Source of the DNA: Setomelanomma holmii
Lineage: Eukaryota; Ascomycota; Dothideomycetes; Pleosporales; Phaeosphaeriaceae
Assembly: GCA_010015745.1 (NCBI GenBank)
Contig: ML978340.1
Span: 1 to 39,671 of the forward strand
DNA: 39,671 nucleotides
Direction: 5' to 3'
A program made the position numbers and the translations under genes. This document shows positions 1 to 10,437 of this stretch, piece by piece; position 1 is the stretch's first letter, and every line of letters starts with the position of its first letter. Under the pieces are notes generated by a model, which was given only the letters and a program-made list of their open reading frames with translations, made no database searches and was not told the DNA's origin.

Positions 1-26
1 ATACATACATACATACATACATACAC
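1..26. repeat. (ATAC)n microsatellite
   Basis: Six perfect ATAC units open the window and are followed by a short degenerate tail. The tract lies just upstream of the point where recognisable polyketide synthase homology starts. It may extend further left, outside the window. Confidence 0.9.
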
Positions 27-78
27 AATAGAACCTCAGTTCAGTCCTTCAATTCCTCTGCGCACTGTTTACACACCG

Positions 79-1705
79 CGACATGGTCACTCAGAAGCAG
101 CTTCGGGCATCACGAGTCTGATCAAGGCGGTGCTCGCATTGGAGAACCGAACGATACCCCCGAGCATCAAGTTTTTGACTCCGAATCCGAAGATCCCATT
201 CAAGGAAGCCAATCTGAAGGTTCCAGTGGAACCAATGTCGTGGCTGGTTGATCGAGCTGAACGTGTCAGCGTTAACTCGTTTGGTATCGGAGGCGCAAAT
301 GCACATGTGATTCTCGACTCCGCTTCGTCATTGTTGGGTGCAGGTGCCCGAAAATGTACCGAAGCAACGACAGCAAGGGTAGCATCCACACTGCATCTTA
401 TTGTGCTCTCCGCAAACACTTCCGAATCCCTCCGCAGACGGGTTACAGACGTCCAGAACTTTCTCACCTCTTACAGTGATATGGCAGGTGACACCGCCCA
501 CACCCTCGGTCCTCGACGCAAGCACTTGACTTATCGCGCTTTGGGGTTTGTTTTTAACAAGGACACTGTGGAATTCTCCCACTTCCAGAAGATGCTCCGC
601 ATTGCACCAGCCATGAATTTCGTGTTTACTGGGCAAGAGGCACAGTGGGCTGGAATGGGCGTCGAGTTCATGGAAGCTCTCCCTCGATTTCGCCGAGACG
701 TACTTCAACTTGATAGTGTGTCGTATGCGCTTCCAGACAGGCCTTCATGGTCGATACAAGACGAGCTAGCAGCCGGAAAAGAGACGTCGCGGATTGACGA
801 TGCGGAATGCTCACAACCACTATGCACAGCACTACAAATCGCGCTCGTGATCTATTATCAGCTTGGCATATTCATCCCGCAGCCGTCGTAGGTCACTCCA
901 GCGGTGAGATTGCTGCTGCATACGCATCAGAAGCCATGACTGCCGAGGCTGCGATCATCATCGCTTACTGTCGCGGTAAGCTAACGAAGACCAAGACACG
1001 TGCAGGAGCGATGGCAGCCGTGGACATTGGTCGCGAGGACGTGATCAGATACCTGGTGAATGGCGTAGTCATCGCTTGCGTGAATAGTCCTAAGAGTGTC
1101 ACTTTGTCCCGCGTTCGTTAACGACCAGCTTGACAGCGTCCCTAAGAATCTAAAGCGAGAACAGCCTGATGTGTTTTGCCGGCGTCTGAGGGTCGACCTG
1201 GCATATCAGTCACATGAGTACCTCTTCCATGTCAGTTGTTCGCTGCTTCGAAACTGATGAGAGAGTAGACCAAATGGCTGAGTTTGGAGAGCAGTACCAA
1301 ACTCTGATGGAATCGCACGTTCACAGCAACGCCCTAATGGCGAAATTCTACTCAAGTGTATACGGCAAAGCAATCTCACATGCTGGACAACTAGATGCCG
1401 CGTACTGGAGAGCGAACATGGAGAACCCTGTCTTGTTTCACACAGCGGTTTCCTCTAGAGAGCTTGACTTCTCCATTGCATATGCTAAGTTATTGGTACA
1501 CAATTTCGCTTCGCACCGGCATGTTCAAGTCTTGATCCACACTCGTATTTGATTATGGAGCTATCGAGCATCCTAAAATGCTGTGTAACTGCATACCCTT
1601 CCCCATATCTCACCTCCCTCAAATTCACCCGCATACTTTTCAACACTCTGCACCTACTTCTTGGCTGGGTCCACTTGCGAAATTAGATGATCTCAAAAAG
1701 GCTAT
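79..1705 (+). pseudogene. Broken type I polyketide synthase fragment (end of KS to AT domain)
   Basis: This is a relic of a fungal highly reducing iterative PKS. Homology starts abruptly at the ketosynthase motif GHSEAASG (about 82-105), which carries one KS catalytic histidine. It continues through the KS C-terminal signature RAERVSVNSFGIGGANAHV into the acyltransferase domain. The AT nucleophile motif GHSSGE is present at about 890-907 but in a different frame from the KS part. Further frame changes follow near 1120 and 1525, with stops in each frame. In the AT segment the family motif normally reading YHSH reads YQSH, so the catalytic histidine is Gln. The AT C-terminal part (YWRANMENPVLFHTAV) is readable at about 1400-1460. 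Missing are the KS active-site cysteine region, which would lie left of 79, and every domain after AT. No intact product is possible; it is a decayed fragment. The 3' limit is soft. Confidence 0.85.
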
Positions 1706-2071
1706 TCAAGCACAAGTAATCATCAAAGCGTCGCCAGTAGGACTGTTCTGGGGTGGAGTGCAAGGACACTACAAGAAATTCTCGTCAGTACACGCGAGGT
1801 TCCGGAAGCGAGGTTACTTACAGGTGAACTAGCACCGCCTCCCTCTCCAAAGCGATACACGATATCACGCCAGATAGCAATGCGATCGACCTCGGGTGCG
1901 TCCGGGGCCGGAGTGACTGGACGAGGAGAGCCAGCACCACCGCCTTCGCCGAATTCGAGGACAATGTCGTCTAGCGGCGACAAGCTGTAGCGCGAGGGAG
2001 AGTTTGGTGGCGGACCTTGCGGCTGTAGACACTGTCAGTCATGTAAATGCACCGGGGAGCGATCGACTTAC

Positions 2072-2137
2072 CTCAGGCGAAGGCGTGTTCGGCTGAAGAC
2101 CATAGCGGGAAGGAGAGTTTGGTGGAGGTCCAAGTGA
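2072..2137 (-). repeat. 66-bp exon repeat, copy 2
   Basis: A complete phase-0 exon flanked by an AG acceptor and a GTAAGT donor. It encodes a 22-residue unit ending QPNTPSPE. Length, phase and most codons match copy 1; the intervening intron is 53 bp. Confidence 0.75.
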
Positions 2138-2190
2138 CTTTGTACAGTTATTAGCAAGACTTCGGATACAGCTGGACAGCATCAACATAC

Positions 2191-2256
2191 CTCAGGCAAA
2201 GGTGTGTTTGGCTGAAGATCATAGCGTGAAGGAGAGTTGCGTGGTGGACCGTGCGG
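2191..2256 (-). repeat. 66-bp exon repeat, copy 1
   Basis: A complete phase-0 exon flanked by an AG acceptor and a GTATGT donor. It encodes a 22-residue unit ending QPNTPLPE. It is paired with the 66-bp exon at 2072-2137. Confidence 0.75.
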
Positions 2257-2853
2257 CTTTGGACAGAGATCAGCAATTCTTCAGCAATGCTAAAAGACTC
2301 TACCTACCTCAGGCGAGGTTGTATTTGGCTGACGACCCGCAACCTTCCGAGGACTGGGCGGTGTTGAAGGTGGAGATGGCGGAGGGAAAGGAGTATCTGG
2401 CTGACGCCCAACGATATCTCCTGACTCCGGCTCAGGTTCCGGTGTCGGTGACGGAGGAGGCGATGGCTCAGGGCGCTGCAAGCATTAGAGTTGTCATAAT
2501 CCGGTGATAAGAGTCTAGACCTACAGGCTGAAGATATGCGGTGCGCGGAGGAGTGAATGGTGGGGATGGAGGTGCGTTTGGCTCGGGAGGTGGTGGAGAA
2601 GGGGACTACGAGAGCTATTAGCATCGCCATGATAGGCTGGTAAGATTGAGCTTACAGGCTAAAGGTAGCTCTTGGGGTGCGTGTTGTTGGAAAGTTGAGC
2701 GTTTATATTGCTTTTGTCGTCGTTTTTGTTCAATCTGTAGAGAGTTGTATTGATAATCTGAGATGGCTGGTAATTTGCTGTTTTGGCAGGGATTGCTTTG
2801 TCGTAGTAGTTGTTGTGCTTGTTAATGTGGAAGCAATGGAGGCGTGCCTCCAC

Positions 2854-3710
2854 TGACCTTTATATGCCATACAGACTTAAATGCACAATAGCCTGGTTGC
2901 ATGAAGACGCAGTTGTCTTGAAGTGCAAGTTTACCTTCCCGGAGAAACGCCGCGGTGGGGATCGAGCGTCGTGTTCTCGATGAAGTTCTCATAATGTGAT
3001 AACTTGTGGCGTGAAGCGATAGTTGCAAAATGTGATCAGAGAACACTGGCGATTGCTCATTGAGTCTCCTACGCAATGTCCTGTTCGAGAACACGTCAGC
3101 GTCCGTTGCCGAAGGCGAAGTATGTTATTCGCCACCACTCACGAGTGGCAACGCGGCTGCTTGTAGACACCTAATGTGACTCTCAAGGACAGCTTGTTCT
3201 ACACTGAGGAAGCTTGCTAAAAGACATCACATGCAGCATTGATGGAGTTGACAAGAATTGAGCAGAGTTATTTGGTTTGATTGGTTTCGACTAGCGATCG
3301 CGCAATGCTCGCCAGCTCACGGAGTAGACATTAAGTATGTTACAGAGATTCCCGAGCATCGAGCCGGTGGTGCTCCTAACAGTATTGATTGACTAGCTGA
3401 ACTCGCAGAGTCCAAAGTTGACAAGTGTTGCAACGAAAGGGTATAAGTGGGTATCTTGAATCGAAGCCGAACGAGGCCGCCACGAACGAATCGACAAAGA
3501 AGGCGATTGCAGGTATCGAACGAATGCATAATGAAATGGGGTATACAGAACGTAGTCTTGAAGTCAAGGCCGGTCTGGCCGGGTATCCGAATGAAGGGAA
3601 CCGTTTATGCGATGCCGAAACCAATATCGTTGGGAAAACGTGACAAAAGAAGGGCGTAAACAATAAAGGAGAATGTGGCAATGCGCAATACGTAACACTT
3701 GAGGCTTAGC
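2854..3710. other. Intergenic stretch without a recognisable gene
   Basis: About 0.86 kb between the duplicated-exon gene and the 3' end of the LIM gene. It holds only short overlapping ORFs with no recognisable domain, including a plus-strand one at about 3425-3643. A small perfect inverted repeat (CCACTC-AC-GAGTGG) lies at 3135-3148. The right-hand part is probably 3' UTR of the LIM gene. Confidence 0.5.
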
Positions 3711-5989
3711 TTACGCCATCATCATAAGTCTCGTGCGACGCTTCTCCATACGTGGTCGGTAGCCTCCGGGCCCGAGGAAATTCTGTGGAGGAGCAGCAGC
3801 ACTTTGCGCGTGGCGGTCGCAATACTTTTGTCCAGCAACTTCGTAGTAGTCATCCCGCAGAACAATACGGCAAGTCGTGCAAGTAAAGCACCTTGGGTGG
3901 AACTTTCGGCGAGCGTCCGTCTCCAGATACTGGCCTTCGATGCCGCGATTGCAAGCAGTGCAGACAGATCCATTGAGCTCGTGATAATGACGTTCGCAGT
4001 ATGGCGAGTTATCGAAGACGTAGAACTCCGCTGTGGGGAAAGGATCGCTGCATGTCCTGCATACGAAGCATTGCTTGTGGTACCTGCCCGTGAGGCGTCC
4101 CGATGAGTCCTTGACGGATTTTCCAACAATTGGCTCAGAACATCCACGGCATTTGCCCTTCTTCGCAGGTCTGCTGTCTTGCCGACGAGGAGCTGGGTCG
4201 GGCAAGCGTTTTGAGGGTGTGCGTCCAGGATTCGAGTCCGGCACTTGTGTCGGGCCTGGTTGTCGGGGTGGTCGGTCGAAAGCAATGCCCATCTGAATAG
4301 CAGGGTCCATGGGCGACTCAGGTACATCCGCAAAGTTTGCCGAAAATGGTTGGGGGCCAGGTGCTGATGTTTTCCTTGAGCGAGAGTTCTCCAGACTTCG
4401 CTCCGGGTTGGGCTTTGAAGGGGGCGTACGAGACTTCGAATAAGAGTCTGGACTTGCGGTCCTTTCAACATTTTCATCCAGATATTCTGATTGGCTGAGC
4501 TTAGATGCCTCGCGAGAGTGACCAGCCTCCGAACCTGGAGGGCTCGATCTTGAGCTCGCAACACTTCGGAAGCCAGAACTGGCATATGAATCGTCGGACA
4601 TTCCAGAATCCGAAGGAGTGTGCAGCGAGTTCAAAGGCGTGTCGTTGCGGAAGGTAGGCGGTGCAAGTGGTGGTGGTTGCAAAGACCGGGGTATGGGGTT
4701 AACCTGCTGTTTAGTCCCGTCGGAGCCATTTCTGCTATGATCCCGCGACGGAGACACGTTGTTGGGTCGAGATGTAGCCATTGCAGACTGGAAATCATCC
4801 AGGCTATTCGAAGGCAGATCACTCGATGATGGTCTACGTGGCCTAGGTGGAGGCCCTTTCCTTTCTTGACTATCTTGTCGCTTTGGCTCGTCCCTGACCT
4901 CGCTGTTTTCGCGTTGCGGGGGAGGCCTCATACTCTCCTTTTGTAGACGATTGAGGAAAGCATCAATGCCTTCATTCTGCTCTGAAGTCGATGGAAGAGG
5001 TGGTGGTGGCGTGCTGTTCGCACTTATGCCGGCCTTCGGATGTGCAGGTAGGCCGACACTGCGAGTCGAATAGGCCGACGCGCGTGAGGTTGTTGATGCC
5101 ATGGACGATCTCTGCTTTGGAATGCTTCCAACGCTTCGGGTACTGCCATGTGTAGCTGTCCTCCTGTGGCCGTAGACAGCACTCTCCTCCATTGGCGTTT
5201 TGGATGCACTCGAAGTACTCGGTCTACGATCTGCTCGTCCATCGAACGGTCCTGGTGCAATGCTATCCATACGTTTCGCGATATTATCTCCGCCGTCTAT
5301 GCGAGGACTGAGCGGAGCGAAAAGCGGGCTTGGCTCAGCATACCGCTGTTGCTGTGTAGACTCCAGACGGTCTCGTGTCTGTGGTCGTGCACTCTGAGGT
5401 GTCGCACTTCGCTTCGAAGGGAACGGAGGAAATGCGCAGTCCAGATTAGAGGGAAGTGTGGGTGACGGAGGACCAAGTCGTCTGCGCGGCGCGGGCGCAG
5501 GTGTGGTTACGCTCCTGTTCATCTTGTAAGGGGACTTGGGAGGCGTGGGTGACAGTGGTGTGCCGTTTCTTGAGTCACTGTAGTTGCTCATTGGGGATGG
5601 CTCTAGATGCCTGAAAGGCTTGTCTGTTCGAATTAGTGTGTGTTGTAGTTCGATGCTCAATCAACTTCGTCTTACTGGCTGCGTTAGAGTCGATCCGAGG
5701 TGGAGGCCGCATGCGACCAGCTAACAGTGAACCATCGGAGCGATTACTGAAAGATGCACCTCCGAATGTCGCAGCGCGATCAAGTTTTGGTGGTGATGGC
5801 GGAGAACGTGGTGAAGTAGCCGCTGTATCTGAGTTCCATGAGTGACTAGGCGTGCGATGATGTATCACAAGACGTACTTGATGGAGGAGATGGAGCGCAC
5901 ACATGGTCTGCCAACTGCAGAATGTCGATATCAATTCCGCATGATGAGCATTTTATTGTTGGCAAACCGCTCGCGCTTGCCCTTTCCAT
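3711..5989 (-). CDS. pxl1: Paxillin-like LIM-domain protein
   Basis: A predicted cytoskeletal or cell-polarity adaptor. Yeast Pxl1 relatives act at growth sites and the division ring with Rho-GTPase signalling. Three exons (5989-5878, 5828-5676, 5623-3711; introns of 49 and 52 bp) give 725 residues. The ATG at 5989 is chosen because it puts a conserved-looking N-terminal motif, KCSSCG followed by HVC, in frame; this could bind zinc. Residues about 40-575 are Ser/Pro-rich and low complexity, so probably disordered. Two tandem C-terminal LIM domains start near residues 580 and 643, with complete Cys/His ligand sets: CxxC, HxxC, CxxC, CxxH in the first, and the same plan in the second. The protein ends in a basic tail with MMM. 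LIM identity is certain; the Pxl1 assignment rests on the C-terminal LIM pair plus the long disordered N-terminus and is less sure. Confidence 0.85.
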
Positions 5990-8090
5990 GCTGCAAGCGA
6001 CTTGACCACCAAAGTCCGATCTCTTGATTGTGATGACGCTCCGGATTATGAGTTAAGTTTATGTACGTCCAGCGATGTTTGTTTGCGATAAGGTTCCTAG
6101 GTTTGGTGATATGGGATTGTAGGTGGAAAGAAGCGCGCAGGCGTGGGAGACGATTGTGTGCACCGAGAGACAATCTCAGACCGAATAGCAGTCTGATCCT
6201 CAAAGGTGGCGGGTCCTGGATCAGGGGGGAAGATGCGGGAATGGTGCTGAATTGGCGTTGATCTGAGGACGGATGCGGGAGATAATTTAGCGTGCTGCAC
6301 CCACACCATCCGGTTTGAGAGCAGTTTAGCCCCACAAGGGACGCTCGCAATGTTGGATATCTTGCTTCTAATCAAGGTCGAACAGGGGATCGATGATGTA
6401 AATTGTCGACCATCGTCCACACAAGCACCAGGATAGTTGTCAAGGCCAACAAGCAATCAAAGACAAAGTTGTGTCGAGCCAAAGACAGGCGCGCAGTTTC
6501 GAGGTCTCTGTGTGTCCTGCACGTAACCAGCGTGTCCCTGAATCGTGGCGTTTATGGTGTGCTGGGCGCCGCTCATGATTTGCTAGGATGGTCAGGGCTG
6601 GAACTTAAGCGGCAGCTTGCAGGCCATGTGGTCCTTGCCGCTGCAGCCAGTCGTAGTTCCGAAGCTGCCAAAAGTTGAGATGAAACCGTCATTCAGCAGA
6701 TTGTCTCGTCGATGTTACAAGCGCCTATAGTAAATTTCACTCGCCTGTATGATTGGAGCAAGCCTCTGAAGGTTGCAGCCAGAATCGGAATGATGATCCG
6801 ACGAGCTTGGGTGATTTGAGCCGAGTGGCCACGTCCTGCGAGGCCGATGAGAAGCTAGAGGCTCTGTTCGCAGATTGCCGGTGCGCAGGAGAACCATTAG
6901 GCACCCGGACATTAATTGCGCGTGTGATTGGACATCGATAGTAGCGCTGTTGTCGCCAGATCTTTACGGTCGCCATCCGGCGCAGGAGTATCGGTGGCTG
7001 CGCGCCTACGACACAACAACAGTTCATCGTGTTTGCGGTCTATAATCGACACGCGGTGAGACGCACTCGTCAGCTGTAGCAAACTCGAAGTTTCAAACAG
7101 TCTGATGTTAGCCACAGCGCTCTGGCCTCGCCGTTTCCGGGAGTGACTGCCAGGTCTGCCCTGCACGGGCTCAGCATGGTCCACGGCGAGGCTGTCGTCC
7201 GAGAGCTCAATGCAGGTCGGTCCAGATGCGTCAACAAGTTGAATCTGTCCAGCGGACAGCTCACTTGCGGGAGCATTTCGACAACTCCGTTGATTCTGGT
7301 CGTTATTGTTCAAGCTGTGTAGACATCGAGATTCCAACAAGCCAAGACAGCGATTGCATTATTGTGGAACGTCCTGCATGTTTGGTGGCTTGCCATCGAT
7401 TGTGTCGTGTGTCGCGTGCCTCCACCTCTGTAAACACCTTTGGCGCTGTACGCGTCTCGAGTGCTTCTCAACGGGCGCCAACAAAGATGACGTGCTCTCA
7501 AACAGAATACTCTTCGAAACTTCACGGACAGTGAGATTTTGCCTCGACCTCGAGAAGCGGGTTTCGTTCGTGGTGGTTGAACCCTCGATGCACCTCGCAA
7601 GCTAAGCGCGATAGCCTTGGCGTTCTCGCGTCTACGGCTAAATGAAAGTGTGCCCCACGTGATGGCGGGGTTTGTCGGAACCATGGGGTCATTGGTACGA
7701 GAGAAACTGAGGGCACCATGGCTCAATATCGCATTGGACCCGCGTGCAAGCTGACAGCTGTCACTGCAGTGCCCCCCGTTCTCCTTTATCTATCGTGTAA
7801 TCGCTCGCTGGCGTGCATTCTGCCATCCTCAGAGCGGTTGGAGGGACTGCATGCTGAAATTGAACAGCGATAGCGGGCATGGCGCAGAACACTTCAGCGA
7901 ACGTCCTGGCGTGTCCATTGGCTCTGTACGTGATGCCACAGGCTACGGCGGCATAATCTGGGTCGAAAAGTGGAGAGTAGAGGAAAGAAGCGGTGTCGTC
8001 CACGCTGGCCGCCGGCAGCAGGCGGAGCGAAAGTGCGTTTGCATTTGTTACTCGCGCTATCGATAAGTCAGCCGGCAGGCACCACCTTCG
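5990..8090. other. Divergent intergenic/promoter region between the LIM gene and INO1
   Basis: About 2.1 kb with no recognisable coding sequence; the many short ORFs on both strands share no domain features. It must hold the promoter of the LIM gene (left end, minus strand) and the upstream control region of INO1 (right end). A perfect CACGTG E-box lies at 7656-7661 inside a GC-rich context. No tRNA or transposon signature was seen. Confidence 0.55.
7656..7661. promoter_or_regulatory. CACGTG E-box upstream of INO1
   Basis: A perfect palindromic CACGTG, about 440 bp upstream of the INO1 TATA box. In yeast, INO1 is activated by the bHLH pair Ino2/Ino4 through CATGTG-type elements, while CACGTG is the related site for other bHLH factors. 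Its use here is inference from position only. Confidence 0.3.
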
Positions 8091-8096
8091 TATATA
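8091..8096 (+). promoter_or_regulatory. TATA box of the INO1-type gene
   Basis: TATATA at 8091-8096 is followed by a pyrimidine-rich tract (about 8098-8132), the usual layout of a fungal core promoter with the transcription start in or just after the CT tract. It lies about 355 bp upstream of the start codon, which fits a long leader containing an intron. Confidence 0.6.
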
Positions 8097-8253
8097 GTCG
8101 CCCCTTCTCTCCTCCTTTCCTCTCCACCACAATAGCTTATCGTGATCTGTGCCTCTGCAATCGAACAAGCTACCACTTCTCTCTCATCTAACACACCAAA
8201 AATTCCTCGGGCCATTGCCCAGCCGTCAAGACGTTTTCCAATCTCCTCAGCTC

Positions 8254-8330
8254 GTATGTACCCCTCCATGGCTCTCACACGCCGGAAACCACCAAATTTT
8301 GGTCACGATAGATATACTGACTCTCACCAG
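8254..8330 (+). other. Probable 5'-UTR intron of INO1
   Basis: A strong donor GTATGT at 8254 and an acceptor CACCAG ending at 8330 enclose 77 bp, with a branch-like CTGAC about 10 bases before the acceptor. The segment lies between the TATA box and the start codon. If spliced it also removes upstream ATGs within the leader. Confidence 0.5.
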
Positions 8331-8445
8331 GGTCCACAACCCATTCGCCGGCCGACGCACTTCTCCTTCTGGGGCAGCGTCGGATTTAGACTTCCGCAAC
8401 TAAACTTCACGTGCCATCAACAACAAGAACTACCGATCAATCAAC

Positions 8446-10109
8446 ATGGCACCTCACGCAGAAGAAGTTGTCGGCCAGGCCAATGGGTATGCTGTGAACA
8501 CCGCTCCCGCCAAGGATCTCTTTACTGTCAACTCTCCCAATGTTGAGTACTCCGAGGATACCATCAAGTCCAAGTATACCTACCGCACCACGGACGTCTC
8601 CCAGAACGCCGAGGGCAAGTACGTCGCCATTCCCAACGAGACTCTGTATGACTTCAAGGTCGACCGCAAAGTTCCCAAGGTCGGCGTCATGCTTGTCGGC
8701 TGGGGCGGCAACAATGGTACCACTGTCACTGCCGGTATCATTGCCAACAAGCGTGGCCTCGTTTGGGAGACCAAGGAGGGCAAGCGTGCCGCCAACTACT
8801 ATGGATCCGTCATCATGAGCTCGACTACCAAGCTGGGTGTGGACAGCAAGACCGGCAAGGAGATTCACATTCCTTTTCATGACCTTCTGCCCATGGTCCA
8901 CCCCAACGACCTTGTCGTTGGTGGTTGGGACATCAGCGGTATGAACTTATCCGAGGCCATGGATCGTGCCAAGGTTCTCTCACCTTCCCTGAAGTCCCTG
9001 GTCCGCAAGGAGATGGGTGCGATGAAGCCTCTTCCTAGCATCTACTACCCGGACTTCATCGCCGCCAACCAGGAAGAGCGCGCCGACAATATCCTTCCGG
9101 GCACCAAGGCCTCCACGACCCATGTCGAGCAGATCCGCAAGGATATCCGTGACTTCAAGGCTGCCAATGGTCTCGACAAGGTCATCGTGCAGTGGACCGC
9201 CAACACCGAGCGCTACGCCGATATCCTTGAGGGCGTCAACGACACCGCCGACAATCTGCTCAAATCCATCGAATCTGGCCACGAGGAAGTCGCCCCCTCC
9301 ACCATTTTCGCTGTAGCCTCCATTCTCGAGGGTGTTCCCTTCATCAACGGCTCGCCCCAGAACACCTTTGTCCCCGGTGCCATTGAGCTTGCCGAGAAGC
9401 ACAACGCCTTCATCGGCGGCGACGATTTCAAATCAGGCCAGACCAAGATGAAGTCTGCGCTCGTGGACTTCCTGATCAACGCCGGTATCAAGCTCACCTC
9501 GATTGCCAGCTACAACCACCTTGGCAACAACGACGGCATGAACCTCAGCTCCCAGAAGCAGTTCCGCTCCAAGGAGATTTCCAAGTCCAACGTCGTCGAC
9601 GACATGGTTGCTGCCAACAACGTGCTCTACAAGGACGGCGAGCAGCCCGATCACTGCGTCGTTATCAAGTACATGCCCGCGGTCGGAGACGACAAGCGTG
9701 CGCTCGACGAGTACTATGCCGAGATCTTCCTGGATGGACACCAGACTATCAGCCTGTTCAATGTCTGCGAGGACTCGCTGCTTGCTGCGCCGTTGATCAT
9801 CGATCTTGTGCTTGTCACTGAGATCATGACGCGCGTGCAGTGGAAGGCTCATAGCGCTGAGGCTGTTGAGGCCAAATATGCTGGGTTCCATAGCGTGCTC
9901 AGCGTGCTTAGCTATATGCTCAAGGTATGCATATCTCTAGAATACCTTTGTCTGACGTTACTGATGGTTTACAGGCTCCTCTCACCCCCTCGGGCACACC
10001 TGTCGTCAACGCTCTTGCCAAGCAGCGCGCTTGTCTGACCAACATCTTCCGCGCCTGCGTCGGTCTCGAGCCCGAGAACGACATGACGCTCGAGCACAAG
10101 CTGTTCTAA
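8446..10109 (+). CDS. INO1: Myo-inositol-3-phosphate synthase
   Basis: Converts D-glucose 6-phosphate to 1D-myo-inositol 3-phosphate using NAD+; this is the committed step of inositol synthesis, feeding phosphatidylinositol and inositol phosphates. Two exons (8446-9924 and 9975-10109) with a 50-bp phase-0 intron give 537 residues, the usual family length. The NAD-binding glycine motif GWGGNNGTT is near residues 85-93. Family signatures DDFKSGQTK, SYNHLGNNDG and SSQKQFRSKEI, and the C-terminal CLTNIFRACVGLEPEN, are intact. Start choice: this ATG is preceded by CAACATGGC, a good fungal context, and gives the normal N-terminus. Codon usage is strongly biased toward C-ending codons, as expected for high expression. 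No defects seen. Confidence 0.97.
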
Positions 10110-10437
10110 GCGGTGTAAACCCTTCTCACATCTAGCGAGGATGTGGACTCCGGTGGGAGAGATGAAGATCACGACAATTTGAAGTTCGCAGCAGATTAGC
10201 TCTAGTCATTCATTGAGATCTACGAAAATGCCACAGACGATTCTCATCGTAAAACATCCGTTCAACTAAGCCGTGCCACTTGTAAGTCATGACCTGATCT
10301 TTTGGTCCTTGTAATTCGGCAGCTATGTCGTATTATGAAGATCATCGTGGCGTAGCCTCCACCCATCGTACTAGTTCACCAGACTAACACCACATCCTCA
10401 CCATACCCCCTCTTCACACATACACACCTCAGCTCCA
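10110..10437. other. Tail-to-tail intergenic region
   Basis: About 330 bp separating the stop codons of the convergent INO1 and OB-fold genes. It is expected to hold both 3' UTRs and poly(A) sites. No ORF of note and no clear structure. Confidence 0.5.

Larger units (their letters stand above)
1706..2853 (-). pseudogene. Proline-rich gene or relic with duplicated phase-0 exons
   Basis: I do not recognise the family. On the minus strand at least six exons are separated by 49-53 bp GT-AG introns, all in phase 0: 2605-2525 (81 bp), 2475-2308 (168), 2256-2191 (66), 2137-2072 (66), 2022-1822 (201) and 1768-1706 (63, ending TGA). The two 66-bp exons encode near-identical 22-residue units around NSPSRYGLQPNTPSPE, and the start of the 201-bp exon repeats NSPSRY. 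The 201-bp exon also carries two related acidic/Gly-rich motifs (DIVLEFGEGGGA, DIVYRFGEGGGA). An upstream exon ending at 2656 joins through another good intron, but its frame holds a TAG at 2661-2659 where the repeat pattern expects CAG (Gln). No ATG occurs in frame downstream of that stop until the last exon. A frame from an ATG at 2853 reaches this stop. It is therefore either a recently broken gene or one whose first exon I have misplaced. Confidence 0.5.

Noticed and set aside
328..708. Long minus-strand frame over the PKS relic
   Set aside because: It is the antisense shadow of sequence that aligns to KS/AT motifs on the plus strand, and it has no recognisable domain of its own.
2304..2630. 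Alternative minus-strand frame of 108 codons through the duplicated-exon region
   Set aside because: It reads through two well-formed introns and gives a Leu/His/Arg-rich peptide. The phase-0 exon model gives repeated, consistent units instead.
8437..9891. Long minus-strand ORFs opposite INO1
   Set aside because: They are shadows caused by the strong C-ending codon bias of INO1, which keeps the opposite strand free of stops. The translations are low-complexity Val/Gly/Leu-rich.
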